DNA of 64,000 bases from Alkalihalobacillus sp. BA299 (lineage in GTDB: Bacteria; Bacillota; Bacilli; Bacillales; Bacillaceae_F): assembly GCF_017745675.1 (NCBI RefSeq), contig NZ_JAFLJM010000002.1, forward strand, positions 1 to 64,000, in the 5' to 3' direction. The translations under genes and the position numbers were made by a program. Under the pieces are notes generated by a model. That model saw only the letters and a program-made list of their open reading frames with translations. It had not been told where the DNA came from and made no database searches. Position 1 is the first letter of the stretch; each line of letters begins with the position of its first letter. Of this stretch, positions 1 through 9,293 are shown piece by piece.

Positions 1-205
1 ACACGTTTGATGGACCGAAGCGACCTCGAGCCGATGACACCTGCAGCTAGACAAGAAAAGCGGAAGCGGCCGTTTAGCGACGTACAGACTGGACTGAACC
101 GTAGGAGATAAAGGAAACACGATGAACGTTAGTGAGGCGATGTTGACTTATCGTAAGGAGAAGAGCGAAGTCCACTAGACGCTGGGCGCTGGAGGGCCAG
201 CCTTT
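1..205. repeat. GC-rich interspersed repeat, copy 1 (cut by left edge)
   Basis: Bases 1-67 are almost identical to 14761-14827, and the stretch continues with a further conserved-looking GC-rich portion ending near CGCTGGAGGGCCAGC. It has no open frame with a start and ribosome binding site. It lies just downstream, for minus-strand transcription, of the hairpin at 222-256. Related copies are at about 14690-14870, 24716-24856 and 29460-29530. The left end of this copy is outside the window. Confidence 0.8.
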
Positions 206-221
206 ATCCTTACACAAAACG

Positions 222-256
222 ACACCCTGTCTGTAAAAATAGACAGGGTGTTTTTT
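222..256. terminator. Rho-independent terminator hairpin
   Basis: ACACCCTGTCT (222-232) pairs perfectly with AGACAGGGTGT (241-251) around an 8-base loop. The T run follows on the plus strand (TTTTT), with only a short CGTTTT on the minus side. It can end the small minus-strand gene at 282-377 and any plus-strand transcript entering from the repeat. Confidence 0.75.
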
Positions 257-281
257 ATTAGTAATTTTATTATAAAATTAA

Positions 282-377
282 TTACAAGAATAGTTTGTTC
301 TGTTCTACATAGCGTTTTGCTTTTTCTTCTTGCGCCTCTAAAAATACGTTATATAATTTCGAAAGGAAATTTTTCAT
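282..377 (-). CDS. Small 31-residue protein of unknown function
   Basis: A short frame beginning MKNFLSKLYNVF and ending YVEQNKLFL, with a strong Shine-Dalgarno GGAGG eight bases before the ATG at 377. The product would be an amphipathic helix-like peptide: hydrophobic and aromatic in its first half, then a charged stretch rich in E, K and R. No signal peptide, cysteines or recognised domain. A plausible sigma-A promoter sits upstream at 411-439, and a hairpin (222-256) follows the stop, so it looks like a complete monocistronic unit. I do not recognise the family. The ribosome binding site, promoter and terminator together make a real gene more likely than chance. Confidence 0.6.
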   Translation of the reverse strand: MKNFLSKLYNVFLEAQEEKAKRYVEQNKLFL

Positions 378-410
378 ATGATGAACCTCCTTTTGTTATT
401 AGGTGATTTC

Positions 411-439
411 ATTTTATCTTGACTTGTTTTTTTATACAA
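411..439 (-). promoter_or_regulatory. Candidate sigma-A promoter for the 31-residue gene
   Basis: On the minus strand, TTGTAT (434-439) and TAAAAT (411-416) are separated by exactly 17 bases. The -10 matches five of six consensus bases and the -35 four of six. It lies about 30 bases upstream of the Shine-Dalgarno of the small gene at 282-377. Confidence 0.45.
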
Positions 440-581
440 AGCCTGTTATCCCTAATGAAAACGAGAACATTCGAAATGTAAGCGAATAGCTTCTTTTCTT
501 TTCTCTCAATTTCACCCTTTTTCATCATATGTCAATAATTTTAATTCCCAACGTTGAATTTTGGATGTCCTCATATCAAAA

Positions 582-612
582 CCCTACTTTTGCAAATAAA
601 AGTAGGGCTTTT
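582..612 (-). terminator. Terminator of the histidine operon
   Basis: CCCTACTTTT (582-591) pairs perfectly with AAAAGTAGGG (598-607). On the minus strand the stem is followed by TTTTGAT. It lies about 100 bases past the hisI stop codon. The plus-strand side also ends in TTTT, so it may work in both directions. Confidence 0.75.
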
Positions 613-707
613 GCAACTGAGCAAGGGAAAGTAAATCCACTTTGCTCCTCTGCTAACATATATAATACAATCATCTAGCTACCCAGCAATCGATAGCTCT
701 GTGTTAT

Positions 708-1334
708 TTATTTTGTGTGACGTTCTTCAAGTACGGCTAACACCTCATCAAGCGGTAGCTTTTGCTCGCGTAACAGGACGAGTAAATGGAAGAGTAAATC
801 GGCAACTTCCCATTTTAACTCTTCTGGGTCACGATTTTTCGCAGCGATAATGACCTCTCCAGCTTCTTCGCCAACTTTCTTTAAAATTTTATCAACGCCT
901 TTATCAAACAAGTATGTCGTATAGGATTCTGCAGGCATTTCCGCTTCACGCTCAGCGATCAATGTTTCAAGTCGTGTGATAATCGAAAAACGATCTTCTT
1001 TCGCACTTACCTCATCCTTCAATAGGGAATCGGCAAAGCAGGTGTACACCCCTTTATGACATGCTGGGCCACTTGGTTCAACCAAGACAACTACTGCATC
1101 CGAGTCACAATCATACCGTAAATCAACAACCTTCTGCGTATTACCAGACGTTGCACCCTTGTGCCAGAGCTCTTGACGAGAGCGGCTATAAAACCATGTT
1201 TCTCTCGTTTCGATTGTCTTTTTTAGCGACTCTTCGTTCATATAAGCTAACGTAAGTACTTCTTTACTTTGCGCATCTTGGACGATCGCAGGGATAAGTC
1301 CTTTTTCATCAAATTTTAATTCAGTTATGTTCAT
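708..1334 (-). CDS. hisI: Bifunctional phosphoribosyl-AMP cyclohydrolase / phosphoribosyl-ATP diphosphatase
   Basis: A fused HisIE enzyme of 208 residues that carries out steps 2 and 3 of histidine synthesis in the cytoplasm. The N-terminal half (about 1-110) is the cyclohydrolase, with the metal-binding DCDSD run and the conserved ACHKG...TC cysteines. The C-terminal half (about 115-208) is the MazG-like diphosphatase, seen in [13 protein letters not shown] and [11 protein letters not shown]. It is the last gene of the his operon. Its start overlaps the hisF stop by four bases, so translation is probably coupled. A terminator follows at 582-612. Length and fusion state match the Bacillus form. 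Confidence 0.97.
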   Translation of the reverse strand: MNITELKFDEKGLIPAIVQDAQSKEVLTLAYMNEESLKKTIETRETWFYSRSRQELWHKGATSGNTQKVVDLRYDCDSDAVVVLVEPSGPACHKGVYTCFADSLLKDEVSAKEDRFSIITRLETLIAEREAEMPAESYTTYLFDKGVDKILKKVGEEAGEVIIAAKNRDPEELKWEVADLLFHLLVLLREQKLPLDEVLAVLEERHTK

Positions 1335-2089
1335 CGCATGGGCACTCCCTTCTCTTTAAGTAGCGATTTCACTTCCGCTACAGACGTTTCTTTATAATGG
1401 AAAATGGAAGCAGCCAACGCGGCATCACATTTCGTCTCCGAAAAAACATCGTAAAAGCATTCCTTCGCACCTGCTCCTCCAGAAGCAATGACAGGTACAG
1501 TTACTGCTTCATTCACCGCTTTTGTTAACGGGAGATCAAAGCCTGTTTTTTCTCCGTCTTGATCCATACTCGTCAGAAGAATTTCTCCGGCACCTCGACG
1601 AACGGCTTCCTGCGCCCAGTCAATCACTTTCCAGTCAGTCGGTGTCCGGCCACCGTGTGTATACACACGCCACGTGCCTAGTTCTTCATCATATTTCGCG
1701 TCAATCGCGACTACGATACATTGAGAACCAAAGTAATCCGCTCCTTCAGTAATCACTTCAGGTCGATTAACGGCCGCTGTATTGAGTGAAACTTTATCAG
1801 CTCCCGCGCGCAATACTCGCTTCATGTCTGCTAATGAATTGATCCCACCACCAACAGTAAACGGAATCGCAAGCTTGGCCGCCACTTCTTCCACGACTTC
1901 GACCATCGTTTCTCTACCTTCATGAGACGCGGAAATATCAAGAAAAACAAGTTCATCTGCACCTTGCTCATCATAAAAAGCAGCAAGCTCAACAGGGTCT
2001 CCTGCATCACGTAAATTCACAAACTGAACACCTTTGACGACACGTCCATCTTTTACATCCAAACACGGAATAATTCGTTTTGTTAGCAC
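1331..2089 (-). CDS. hisF: Imidazole glycerol phosphate synthase, cyclase subunit
   Basis: A 252-residue (beta-alpha)8 barrel that forms a complex with the amidotransferase HisH and makes imidazole glycerol phosphate plus AICAR. It opens with [15 protein letters not shown], carrying the first catalytic Asp (CLDVKDG). The second catalytic Asp is in VVAIDAK near residue 130. Phosphate-binding loops are seen in TVGGGIN and IASGGAG. It starts immediately after hisA ends and overlaps hisI by four bases. Confidence 0.98.
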   Translation of the reverse strand: MLTKRIIPCLDVKDGRVVKGVQFVNLRDAGDPVELAAFYDEQGADELVFLDISASHEGRETMVEVVEEVAAKLAIPFTVGGGINSLADMKRVLRAGADKVSLNTAAVNRPEVITEGADYFGSQCIVVAIDAKYDEELGTWRVYTHGGRTPTDWKVIDWAQEAVRRGAGEILLTSMDQDGEKTGFDLPLTKAVNEAVTVPVIASGGAGAKECFYDVFSETKCDAALAASIFHYKETSVAEVKSLLKEKGVPMR

Positions 2090-2824
2090 TTACTCCACCT
2101 CACTTAACGCTTGCTTGAGCGTGAATTGGTTCGTGTACAGTGCTTTACCAATAATCACACCGCGAACACCTTCTGAAGCATAAGGCTTCACTTCGGCAAG
2201 GTCGGCCAATTGACTAACACCACCAGAAACAATCACTTCTTTACCTGTAGCATTCGCGAGTGAACGACACGCTTCAACATTTGGTCCTGTTAACATACCA
2301 TCACGAGAAATATCAGTAAAAATAAATACTTCAGCACCGTGGTCGGCCATTTCTTTGCCAAGTTCTTCGGCTTTTACTTGTGACGTTTCAAGCCAGCCTT
2401 CTGTTGCAACATAGCCGTCACGCGCATCAAGGCCAATTGCGATTTTTTCCCCGCCGTATTTGGCGAGCATATCTTTTGTAAATTCAGGATCGTTAACCGC
2501 GACACTGCCGAGAATGACACGATCCACCCCTTGCTTTAAATAAAAAGCCACATCTTCTTTCGTACGAATTCCACCACCAATTTGTACTTTTACGTTAAGC
2601 TCTTTAGCGACACGAAGAACATACTCGGAGTTGACAGGCTTCTTGGCTTTTGCACCATCAAGGTCAACCATATGGATCCATTCTGCCCCTGCTTCAGCGA
2701 ACGTTTTTGCCATCTCAAACGGCGAATCTCCATATACCGTCTCTTGATCATAATCACCCTGGATTAGTCGTACACATTTTCCACCACGCATATCAATTGC
2801 TGGATAAATGGTTACTTTACTCAT
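2090..2824 (-). CDS. hisA: ProFAR isomerase
   Basis: A 244-residue barrel enzyme, paralogous to HisF, that isomerises the aminoaldose ProFAR to the aminoketose PRFAR. The two catalytic aspartates are in [14 protein letters not shown] near the N-terminus and in [12 protein letters not shown] near residue 130. Phosphate loops are IGGGIRT and VSGGVSQ. It overlaps the hisH 3' end by eight bases and abuts hisF. Confidence 0.98.
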   Translation of the reverse strand: MSKVTIYPAIDMRGGKCVRLIQGDYDQETVYGDSPFEMAKTFAEAGAEWIHMVDLDGAKAKKPVNSEYVLRVAKELNVKVQIGGGIRTKEDVAFYLKQGVDRVILGSVAVNDPEFTKDMLAKYGGEKIAIGLDARDGYVATEGWLETSQVKAEELGKEMADHGAEVFIFTDISRDGMLTGPNVEACRSLANATGKEVIVSGGVSQLADLAEVKPYASEGVRGVIIGKALYTNQFTLKQALSEVE

Positions 2825-3458
2825 TTGACGCGCTCCCCTCTACGACTCTCACATAGTTTGCAAGAATACTCATACCGATCGAACTACTTTTTTCCGGGTG
2901 GAACTGAGTCCCCATAATATTGCCTTTCCCTACAACCGCAGGAACTTTGCCATCATAATCACTACTCGCAATGACCACAGTGTCATCTTCTGTGCGCACA
3001 ACATAAGAGTGAACGAAGTAGACGTGACCATTTTCGACATCTTTTAAAAGCGCATGCTCCGGCTGGTGAAACTCAAGCTGGTTCCAGCCCATATGCGGCA
3101 CTTTATACGCTTCACCTTGCGCAGTTACGCCAGGAAACCGACGTACTGCACCAGGTAATAGATTCAGCCCCTTTGTTTCCCCGTTTTCTTCACTTTCTTC
3201 AAATAACAGCTGCATCCCTAAACAAATCCCAAGCAACGGCTTTCCTGCCTTCGCCCAGTCAATCACAAACTGAGCAAGACCATCGTTCTGTAAAATCTCC
3301 ATCGCATCACGGAAAGACCCTACACCTGGTAAAATAAGCCCGTCTGCTTTTTGAAGGTCTTCTACTTTTTCAGACACAAAATAATCTTTATTTAAGCGCT
3401 CGAGTGCCTTGCTGACGCTATGTAAATTCCCCATCCCATAATCAATGACACCGATCAT
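2817..3458 (-). CDS. hisH: Imidazole glycerol phosphate synthase, glutaminase subunit
   Basis: A class-I glutamine amidotransferase of 213 residues that supplies ammonia to HisF. The nucleophile Cys is in [15 protein letters not shown], and the His-Glu pair is in [10 protein letters not shown]. It starts [15 protein letters not shown], as in other Gram-positive HisH proteins. The start lies one base from the hisB stop and the end overlaps hisA. Confidence 0.98.
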   Translation of the reverse strand: MIGVIDYGMGNLHSVSKALERLNKDYFVSEKVEDLQKADGLILPGVGSFRDAMEILQNDGLAQFVIDWAKAGKPLLGICLGMQLLFEESEENGETKGLNLLPGAVRRFPGVTAQGEAYKVPHMGWNQLEFHQPEHALLKDVENGHVYFVHSYVVRTEDDTVVIASSDYDGKVPAVVGKGNIMGTQFHPEKSSSIGMSILANYVRVVEGSASNE

Positions 3459-4046
3459 TTATAACATTCCTTTCGTTGACGGAACACCTTTTACGCGCTC
3501 ATCGATTTGTGTGGCTTCATCTAATGCACGTGCTAATGCTTTAAATACCGCTTCAATCATATGGTGTGTGTTGTGGCCATAATGAACGATCACATGTAAG
3601 TTCATTCGTGCTTCAAGCGCGAGCTTCCATAAAAATTCATGTACTAATTCCGTATCGAATGTGCCGACTTTCTGACTCGGAAATTCCGCACGAAACTCGA
3701 GATGCGGGCGATTACTTAAATCAACAACGACTTGAGCAAGTGTCTCGTCCATCGGCACAAATGCATTTCCGTAACGTTTAATTCCGCGCTTATCACCTAG
3801 CGCATCTTTCAGCGCAATCCCAAGACAAATTCCGATATCTTCGGTCGTATGGTGATCATCGACTTCCACATCGCCTGTAGCATCGATCGTTAAGTCAAAG
3901 TGACCATGCTTTGTAAATAAGTCGAGCATGTGCGTCATAAAAGGAACGTTTGTATTTAGATTGGATTTTCCTTCGCCATCAATACCAAATTGTAATTTAA
4001 TTTGTGTTTCACCTGTGTTACGCTCAATGCTTGCAGTACGTTCCAT
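3459..4046 (-). CDS. hisB: Imidazoleglycerol-phosphate dehydratase
   Basis: A 195-residue monofunctional HisB that removes water from imidazole glycerol phosphate. The two duplicated manganese-binding histidine clusters are visible: [14 protein letters not shown] near residue 70 and [12 protein letters not shown] near residue 160. There is no phosphatase domain, unlike the enterobacterial fusion. The operon has no separate histidinol phosphatase gene, so that step (hisJ-type in Bacillus) is presumably encoded elsewhere. Confidence 0.98.
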   Translation of the reverse strand: MERTASIERNTGETQIKLQFGIDGEGKSNLNTNVPFMTHMLDLFTKHGHFDLTIDATGDVEVDDHHTTEDIGICLGIALKDALGDKRGIKRYGNAFVPMDETLAQVVVDLSNRPHLEFRAEFPSQKVGTFDTELVHEFLWKLALEARMNLHVIVHYGHNTHHMIEAVFKALARALDEATQIDERVKGVPSTKGML

Positions 4047-4047
4047 G

Positions 4048-5322
4048 TTACTTTTCCTCCTCTAGTCGCTTATCAATCGCTCGTGCATGCGCTTCTAATC
4101 CTTCAAGACGAGCAAGGGTTGTTATTTTATTGCCATTCGCTTGAAGTGCGGCTTGGCTATAGTAAATAATACTGGATTTTTTTGTAAAATCATCAACATT
4201 TAACGGACTTGAAAACCGCGCAGTACCATTGGTAGGTAACACGTGATTCGGTCCCGCAAAATAGTCGCCCACTGGCTCTGAGCTGTAAGGGCCGAGAAAA
4301 ATCGCTCCAGCATGCTTAATTTTTCCTAATAAAGTGAGCGGTTCTTCGGTTAACACTTCAAGATGTTCCGGAGCAAGCTGGTTCACTGTATCAATCGCTT
4401 CCGCTAAATCACTCGTAACATAAATCGCACCATAATCACGGATCGACGCCTCCGCAATATCTCGTTTCGGTAAGGTTTCAAGCTGCACAGCCACTTCATC
4501 AGCAACTTCTTGCGCAAGCTCTTCACAAGGTGTGACAAGGATCGCAGACGCCATCGGATCATGTTCTGCTTGAGAAAGGAGATCTGCTGCGATAAATACC
4601 GGATTCGCTTTTTCATCTGCGAGGACAACGATTTCGCTCGGGCCTGCGATCATATCAATATCGACTTGCCCAAACACTGCGCGTTTTGCAAGAGCAACGT
4701 AAATATTTCCAGGCCCAACAATTTTATCGATCGGCGCAATCGTTTCAGTACCATACGCTAATGCAGCAACCGCTTGAGCACCACCGACTTTATACATTTC
4801 AGTAACACCGAGTTCATTCGCTGTCACGAGTACCCCTGCTGGCCAAGACCCATTCGAGTGCGGCGGGGACACCATCACGATGCGCTCAACCCCTGCAACT
4901 TGAGCAGGAATAACATTCATCATGATAGATGATGGATAAGCCGCTCGTCCACCGGGTACATAGACACCGACCGAATCAAGTGGCGTCACTTTTTGTCCGA
5001 GCATCGTCCCGTCTTCTTTTGTCGTAATCCACGTTTCCCGCTTTTGTCTTGTATGAAAATCACGAATATTATTGATCGCCTCGCGAATGGCCGCTAGAGC
5101 GTCTGCATCGATTTCGTCATACGCTTTTTCGATTTCTTCGGGTGTTACTGCAAAAGACGCAAGCTTGACCCCATCAAATTTTTCAGTCAGAGCACCGAGC
5201 GCATCATCGCCATACGCTTTGACTTTATCAATGATTTCGGTGACCGCTTGTTGTTGGGTTTCCGTTCCTGCTTCAATCGTTCGCTTAAGAGAGACGTCCT
5301 TCGTTACGTTTACAATTTTCAT
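4048..5322 (-). CDS. hisD: Histidinol dehydrogenase
   Basis: A 424-residue zinc enzyme that catalyses the last two NAD-dependent oxidations from histidinol to histidine. Family blocks include [25 protein letters not shown], the zinc-site region [10 protein letters not shown] and the C-terminal SPLNVDDF. It starts at an ATG overlapping the hisG stop by four bases and ends one base before hisB. Confidence 0.98.
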   Translation of the reverse strand: MKIVNVTKDVSLKRTIEAGTETQQQAVTEIIDKVKAYGDDALGALTEKFDGVKLASFAVTPEEIEKAYDEIDADALAAIREAINNIRDFHTRQKRETWITTKEDGTMLGQKVTPLDSVGVYVPGGRAAYPSSIMMNVIPAQVAGVERIVMVSPPHSNGSWPAGVLVTANELGVTEMYKVGGAQAVAALAYGTETIAPIDKIVGPGNIYVALAKRAVFGQVDIDMIAGPSEIVVLADEKANPVFIAADLLSQAEHDPMASAILVTPCEELAQEVADEVAVQLETLPKRDIAEASIRDYGAIYVTSDLAEAIDTVNQLAPEHLEVLTEEPLTLLGKIKHAGAIFLGPYSSEPVGDYFAGPNHVLPTNGTARFSSPLNVDDFTKKSSIIYYSQAALQANGNKITTLARLEGLEAHARAIDKRLEEEK

Positions 5323-5960
5323 AGGTCATCCCCCTCAATGACTTTTGCCAGGCGTTCAACTAAGTCATCAATCCACTCATCTTTCATTCGATAACTGACG
5401 GGGTTAACGATCAGACGGGACGTAATGTCCATAATTTTTTCTAATTCAACAAGTCCATTTTCTTTTAACGTCCGACCTGTTGAAACAATATCGATAATTC
5501 GATCCGCCAAGCCAACAAGCGGGGCAAGCTCAATCGAACCATTTAGCTTAATCACTTCCACTTGCTCGCCTTGTTCTTTAAAATAACGGATCGCGACATT
5601 CGGATATTTCGAAGCGACTTTTGGGGCAATTTCGCTTTTTTTCTCATAGGTTGGCAACCCTGCAACCGCTAAATAACACTCACTAATTTTTAAATCAAGC
5701 ACTTCATAAACATCTCGTTCTTCCTCTAGCATCGTATCTTTCCCCGCAACACCAACGTCAGCCACTCCATGCTCAACATACGTCGTAACATCCATCGGTT
5801 TCGCTAGAATGAAGCGCAATTTTGCTTCAGGTGCATCGATGATTAGCTTCCTAGAAGCATCGAACTCATCAGGCAATGCGTAACCCGCTTTTCTTAATAA
5901 ATCAGCCGCTTCTTCAAAAATACGACCTTTTGGCATCGCCACCGTTAACCACTCACTCAT
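5319..5960 (-). CDS. hisG: ATP phosphoribosyltransferase, short catalytic subunit
   Basis: The first enzyme of histidine synthesis, in its short form (213 residues), which lacks the C-terminal regulatory domain and needs HisZ. I place the start at [13 protein letters not shown] (ATG at 5960). It has a good GGAGG ribosome site and aligns with known short HisG proteins; the open frame extends further upstream but without family similarity. The PRPP-binding loop is [14 protein letters not shown]. The start overlaps the hisZ 3' end by eight bases, so the two partners are probably made in step. Confidence 0.97.
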   Translation of the reverse strand: MSEWLTVAMPKGRIFEEAADLLRKAGYALPDEFDASRKLIIDAPEAKLRFILAKPMDVTTYVEHGVADVGVAGKDTMLEEERDVYEVLDLKISECYLAVAGLPTYEKKSEIAPKVASKYPNVAIRYFKEQGEQVEVIKLNGSIELAPLVGLADRIIDIVSTGRTLKENGLVELEKIMDITSRLIVNPVSYRMKDEWIDDLVERLAKVIEGDDL

Positions 5961-7143
5961 CACCAGCACCTCCATTCTTCGCTTTTCCAATACAATATAC
6001 GACCTCTGCAAATTGTTCCGATAGAACATCGACATCATTAATACCAGCTAAATCTTGTAAAATAACGGCTTGGCCTTGCTCTCTTTTTTCCATCGCAAGA
6101 GCAATGGCTTCTTTTCTTCGTTCGTTACTAAAAATAATGCATGTTTGTGGTGTTAGCTGTTTTTTGGAGCCGATTGCTTCGATAAGTAAATCGAGACGAA
6201 TGCCAAATCCTGTTGCCTGAGCCGGTCGATCAAAATTCGCTAGTAACTCATCATAACGCCCACCGCTTCCAAGCGGGATACCTAGGCGGCTGCCATAGCT
6301 TTCAAAAACAACTCCCGTATAGTAGCTCATATGCATAACTAAATTTAAGTCAATTTTTAAAAATTCAGTCACACCGTAGCACTCTAACGCTTCCCATAGC
6401 TTCGACAAATCTTGTAGCGCTTGTTCTCCAGCTTCGCTTTGCACCAATTCACTTGCTGCATTGATTTTCTCACTGCCCCCACGTAATTGAAGTAAATTTA
6501 AGAGGCGACTTTTATCAATAGAAGAAAGTGGTAAGCTCTTTACATGTTGACGATAGCCTACATAATTTTTTTCATATAAATAACGTCTTAAGACATTTGC
6601 TCGCTCTTCGTTTCCAACAACTTCAAGCAATAGCGCATTCACATATCCAATATGACCGATCGCTACTTGGAAGTTTTCTACTCCCGCTTTTCGTAGCGTA
6701 GCAATCATTAATGCTATGACTTCGGCATCAGCACTTGCTGTTCCATCGCCAACGAGTTCGGCCCCAATTTGCTCAAACTCCGCTGGTTTCCCACCTTCAC
6801 GCTGCTGTGAACGATACAAGTTCGTATGGTACGCAAGGCGTAGCGGATACGCTTCATTTTTTAAGGTTGAAGCTGCAAGTCTTGCAATCGGTGCTGTCAT
6901 ATCCGGTCGAAGAACAAGTGTGTTCCCATCTTGATCTAATAACTTAAATAGTTGTTGATCTAAAATCGCAGATGCCACTCCGACGGTTTCGTAATATTCC
7001 AAAGTTGGTGTTTGAATCGAACGGTAGCCCCAACGAGAAATTTCTTCATTTATTTCATTGGCAATTCTTTGCTTCGTTTCAAATAATTCGGGCAACGTAT
7101 CTCTCATCCCGATCGGTTTTTCAAACATAAATGGTTTCGACAT
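5953..7143 (-). CDS. hisZ: ATP phosphoribosyltransferase regulatory subunit
   Basis: A histidyl-tRNA-synthetase-like protein without an anticodon domain. It pairs with short HisG and confers histidine feedback control. Class II motifs are [12 protein letters not shown] near the N-terminus, [21 protein letters not shown], and the motif-3-like SGGRYDELL. The start is taken at [12 protein letters not shown] (ATG at 7143), preceded by GGAG nine bases away. This gives 396 residues, close to the usual length; an upstream start would add 28 atypical residues. It is the first gene of the his operon. Confidence 0.95.
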   Translation of the reverse strand: MSKPFMFEKPIGMRDTLPELFETKQRIANEINEEISRWGYRSIQTPTLEYYETVGVASAILDQQLFKLLDQDGNTLVLRPDMTAPIARLAASTLKNEAYPLRLAYHTNLYRSQQREGGKPAEFEQIGAELVGDGTASADAEVIALMIATLRKAGVENFQVAIGHIGYVNALLLEVVGNEERANVLRRYLYEKNYVGYRQHVKSLPLSSIDKSRLLNLLQLRGGSEKINAASELVQSEAGEQALQDLSKLWEALECYGVTEFLKIDLNLVMHMSYYTGVVFESYGSRLGIPLGSGGRYDELLANFDRPAQATGFGIRLDLLIEAIGSKKQLTPQTCIIFSNERRKEAIALAMEKREQGQAVILQDLAGINDVDVLSEQFAEVVYCIGKAKNGGAGDE

Positions 7144-7228
7144 TTTTCCACGCTCCATACTTCGTACTTTGCTCGTTTTCTGTAGTTTAACAGTTTGTAC
7201 GTTCAATTTGTACTCTAACCACGACACT

Positions 7229-7248
7229 TTAGTACGCTAATATACTAA
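7229..7248. promoter_or_regulatory. Palindromic candidate operator in the his leader
   Basis: A 20-base site with perfect six-base arms, TTAGTA and TACTAA, lies about 20-35 bases downstream of the predicted start of transcription and about 85 bases before hisZ. The arms resemble the GTAC/CTAG-rich half-sites of TrpR-family operators. A TrpR-like repressor of the YerC type is therefore one candidate, but that assignment is inference. Confidence 0.45.
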
Positions 7249-7271
7249 CAAGATAAAGGATGTTATTTAGT

Positions 7272-7300
7272 AGTTTACACGCATCTCCTATAATCGTCAA
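7272..7300 (-). promoter_or_regulatory. Sigma-A promoter of the his operon
   Basis: On the minus strand, TTGACG (7295-7300) and TAAACT (7272-7277) are 17 bases apart. Transcription would start near 7265, giving a leader of about 120 bases before hisZ. The leader is too short for a T-box, and I see no T-box conserved motif in it. Confidence 0.55.
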
Positions 7301-7326
7301 CTCATGTTACGTTGAAATTCATTAAT

Positions 7327-7354
7327 TTGGGCTATAGCACAAGGTAAATATGAT
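7327..7354 (+). promoter_or_regulatory. Weak candidate promoter for the antiporter gene
   Basis: TTGGGC (7327-7332) and TATGAT (7349-7354) are separated by 16 bases on the plus strand, about 60 bases before the ATG at 7415. The -10 is good and the -35 poor. Confidence 0.3.
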
Positions 7355-7414
7355 AATTCTTTGAAATCTACACAAACTATAGTAACACTATTGGAAATGA
7401 AAGGAACGATATTG

Positions 7415-8464
7415 ATGCAAAAATTTTTCTTAATTGCCATAATTATTGGAATTCCATTGTCGTTTCTCGGCGATTTTTTACATTGGTCACATAATTTAAT
7501 GTTTGCTATCTACGCTGCAACTATTATCGCTCTTGCTACATTTATGGGAAGATCTACAGAAAGTATTGCTGTTCATGTTGGCGAACGGCTTGGTGGACTA
7601 TTAAATGCAACGTTCGGTAATGCAGTGGAGTTAATCATTTCTATCTTTGCTCTAAAAGTAGGCTATATCTCAATCGTACTCGCTTCATTGACAGGAGCGG
7701 TGATTGGCAATTTATTATTAGTTTGTGGCTTATCCTTTTTTGTTGGAGGGTTAAAATACAAGCGGCAGAAATTCAATGTTCATGACTCGCGGCACAACTC
7801 AGGTTTACTGATGATGGGAGTGATCATTGCCTTTGTCTTTCCTCATATTTTTGCCAGTCAAACGACACATAATAACGCAATGGTGCTAAGTGTGAGTGTA
7901 GCGGTTGTGCTTATCCTCCTGTACATGGCTGCTCTCTTATTCCGTCTCGTCACGCACCGCGGTGTTTATCCGAACATAGAAGAAGGAACTGAACACGAAG
8001 TTGCCGAGTGGACAAAACGAAAATCATTTATCATTCTCTTATTGTCAACCATTGGCGTCGCCTTTGTCAGTGAAAAGCTCGTCCACACCTTTGAAACTGT
8101 CGCGGAATCATTTGGCTGGAGTGAAGTATTTATCGGGGTCATTGTCGTCGCCATTGTCGGAAACGCAGCCGAGCACGCTTCAGCTATTTGGATGGCCTAC
8201 AAAAATAAAATGAATGCTTCGATTGAAATAGCGATTGGCTCATCTATACAAATCGCGATGTTTGTTACGCCAGTCCTAGTTTTGCTATCCTTAACATTTG
8301 GCAATCCAATGCCTCTCGTTTTCACGGTTCCAGAGTTGATTGCGATGGTCCTTGCCGCCTTACTCACGATCATCATTACAAACGACGGCGATTCAAACTG
8401 GTTTGAAGGAGCCACCTTGCTCGCCGCGTATGCCATCATGGGGATTGGGTTTTATTTAATATAA
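7415..8464 (+). CDS. chaA: Ca2+/H+ antiporter, CaCA family
   Basis: An integral membrane protein of 349 residues with about eleven hydrophobic segments, related to Bacillus YfkE/ChaA. The two inverted alpha-repeats that form the cation path are plain: FGNAVELIISIFAL near residue 65 and GNAAEHASAIWMAYKNKM near residue 250, each with the conserved Glu. I take ATG 7415 as the start because AAGGA lies nine bases upstream and it gives the family's usual N-terminus; a TTG start at 7361 is open but has no ribosome site. The gene is transcribed opposite to its neighbours and separates yvoF from hisZ, which are adjacent in B. subtilis. Confidence 0.9.
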   Translation: MQKFFLIAIIIGIPLSFLGDFLHWSHNLMFAIYAATIIALATFMGRSTESIAVHVGERLGGLLNATFGNAVELIISIFALKVGYISIVLASLTGAVIGNLLLVCGLSFFVGGLKYKRQKFNVHDSRHNSGLLMMGVIIAFVFPHIFASQTTHNNAMVLSVSVAVVLILLYMAALLFRLVTHRGVYPNIEEGTEHEVAEWTKRKSFIILLLSTIGVAFVSEKLVHTFETVAESFGWSEVFIGVIVVAIVGNAAEHASAIWMAYKNKMNASIEIAIGSSIQIAMFVTPVLVLLSLTFGNPMPLVFTVPELIAMVLAALLTIIITNDGDSNWFEGATLLAAYAIMGIGFYLI

Positions 8465-8498
8465 TTGTCGTACCATTTAGCGTTAATGAAGAGGCCGA

Positions 8499-8624
8499 GT
8501 TTTGAACTTTAGGTACTTTATTTTCAAGTTCGGGTGTTTTATTTTCAAGTTCGGGTGTTTTATTTTCAAGATTGTGCTTTTTATTTTCAAGTTTGTGCAT
8601 TTTATTTTTAAGTTTCAGTCATTT
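8499..8624. repeat. Degenerate tandem repeat with 21-bp period
   Basis: Units starting ATTTTCAAG occur at 8520, 8541, 8562, 8583 and 8604, exactly 21 bases apart, with a weaker unit before them. The second half of each unit varies. It fills the gap after chaA and does not encode a recognisable protein. Similar 21-bp arrays are at 21220-21330 and 41447-41551. Confidence 0.85.
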
Positions 8625-8705
8625 ATCGATTTCTCAACAAAATTTGACATGATTCAACACTCTTCGTCTACAGATTAACGGATTTATAATTTCCCTGACT
8701 ACAAC

Positions 8706-8751
8706 AAAAAGCCGACTGATTTCTAAAAAAAGAAACTCAGTCGGCTTTTTT
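8706..8751. terminator. Bidirectional terminator between chaA and yvoF
   Basis: GCCGACTGA (8711-8719) pairs with TCAGTCGGC (8738-8746), and an inner TTTCT/AGAAA extends the stem. T runs follow on both strands. It serves the convergent chaA (plus) and hprK-yvoF (minus) transcripts. Confidence 0.85.
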
Positions 8752-8769
8752 ATAAATATAGCAACAGTT

Positions 8770-9291
8770 CTACTCCATCATCTGCGCCTTACTCCGTTGC
8801 TCCATTTCTTCCTTCGTATAAATGACACGCATCGGGTTTCCGCCGACAAAGCTGCCAGCGGGAACATCTTGATGAACGAGGGTACCCGCTGAGACAATCG
8901 CTCCATCGCCAATCGTCACACCAGGCAAGATCGTTGAGTTTGCCCCGACCATTACTTCATCGCCAATCACCACATCGCCGAGACGATATTCATCGATCAA
9001 ATATTCATGTGCGAGGATCGTGGTGTTATAGCCGATAATTGAATTCCGCCCAATCGAAATTTTCTCAGGGAACATGATATCCATCATTACCATTAACGCA
9101 ACTGCCGTCTGATCACCGACCTTCATTTTCAACAAGTGCCGGTACATCCAATTTTTCAGCGAAATCGATGGTGTATAACGCGCAATCTGAATGACGACAA
9201 AGCTTTTCACGACCTTCCAAAATGGAACCGTCTTATAAATTTGCCAAAGCGAATTACTGCCTTCAACGGGATACCGTTTCGTCCTTCTCAC
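8770..9291 (-). CDS. yvoF: Hexapeptide-repeat acyltransferase (YvoF-like)
   Basis: A 173-residue left-handed beta-helix protein of the LbetaH acetyltransferase group. Hexapeptide turns are visible from about residue 75: ISIGRNSIIGYN, VVIGDEVMVGANSTILPGVTIGDGAIVSAGTLV, closing with PAGSFVGGNPMRVI. Its position after ppaX matches yvoF of B. subtilis. The acceptor substrate is not known. The start is two bases from the ppaX stop, and the gene is the last of the hprK operon, followed by a terminator. Confidence 0.85.
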   Translation of the reverse strand: MRRTKRYPVEGSNSLWQIYKTVPFWKVVKSFVVIQIARYTPSISLKNWMYRHLLKMKVGDQTAVALMVMMDIMFPEKISIGRNSIIGYNTTILAHEYLIDEYRLGDVVIGDEVMVGANSTILPGVTIGDGAIVSAGTLVHQDVPAGSFVGGNPMRVIYTKEEMEQRSKAQMME

Positions 9292-9293
9292 AA

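Noticed and set aside
5961..6038. Longer hisG starting at MMSMFYRNN
   Set aside because: The extra residues lie wholly within hisZ and do not match HisG; the ATG at 5960 has the better ribosome site.
7144..7300. T-box riboswitch before hisZ
   Set aside because: The leader is only about 120 bases and has no T-box core, specifier stem or terminator/antiterminator pair.
8499..8624. Possible CRISPR array
   Set aside because: The units are contiguous 21-mers without spacers, and there are no cas genes.
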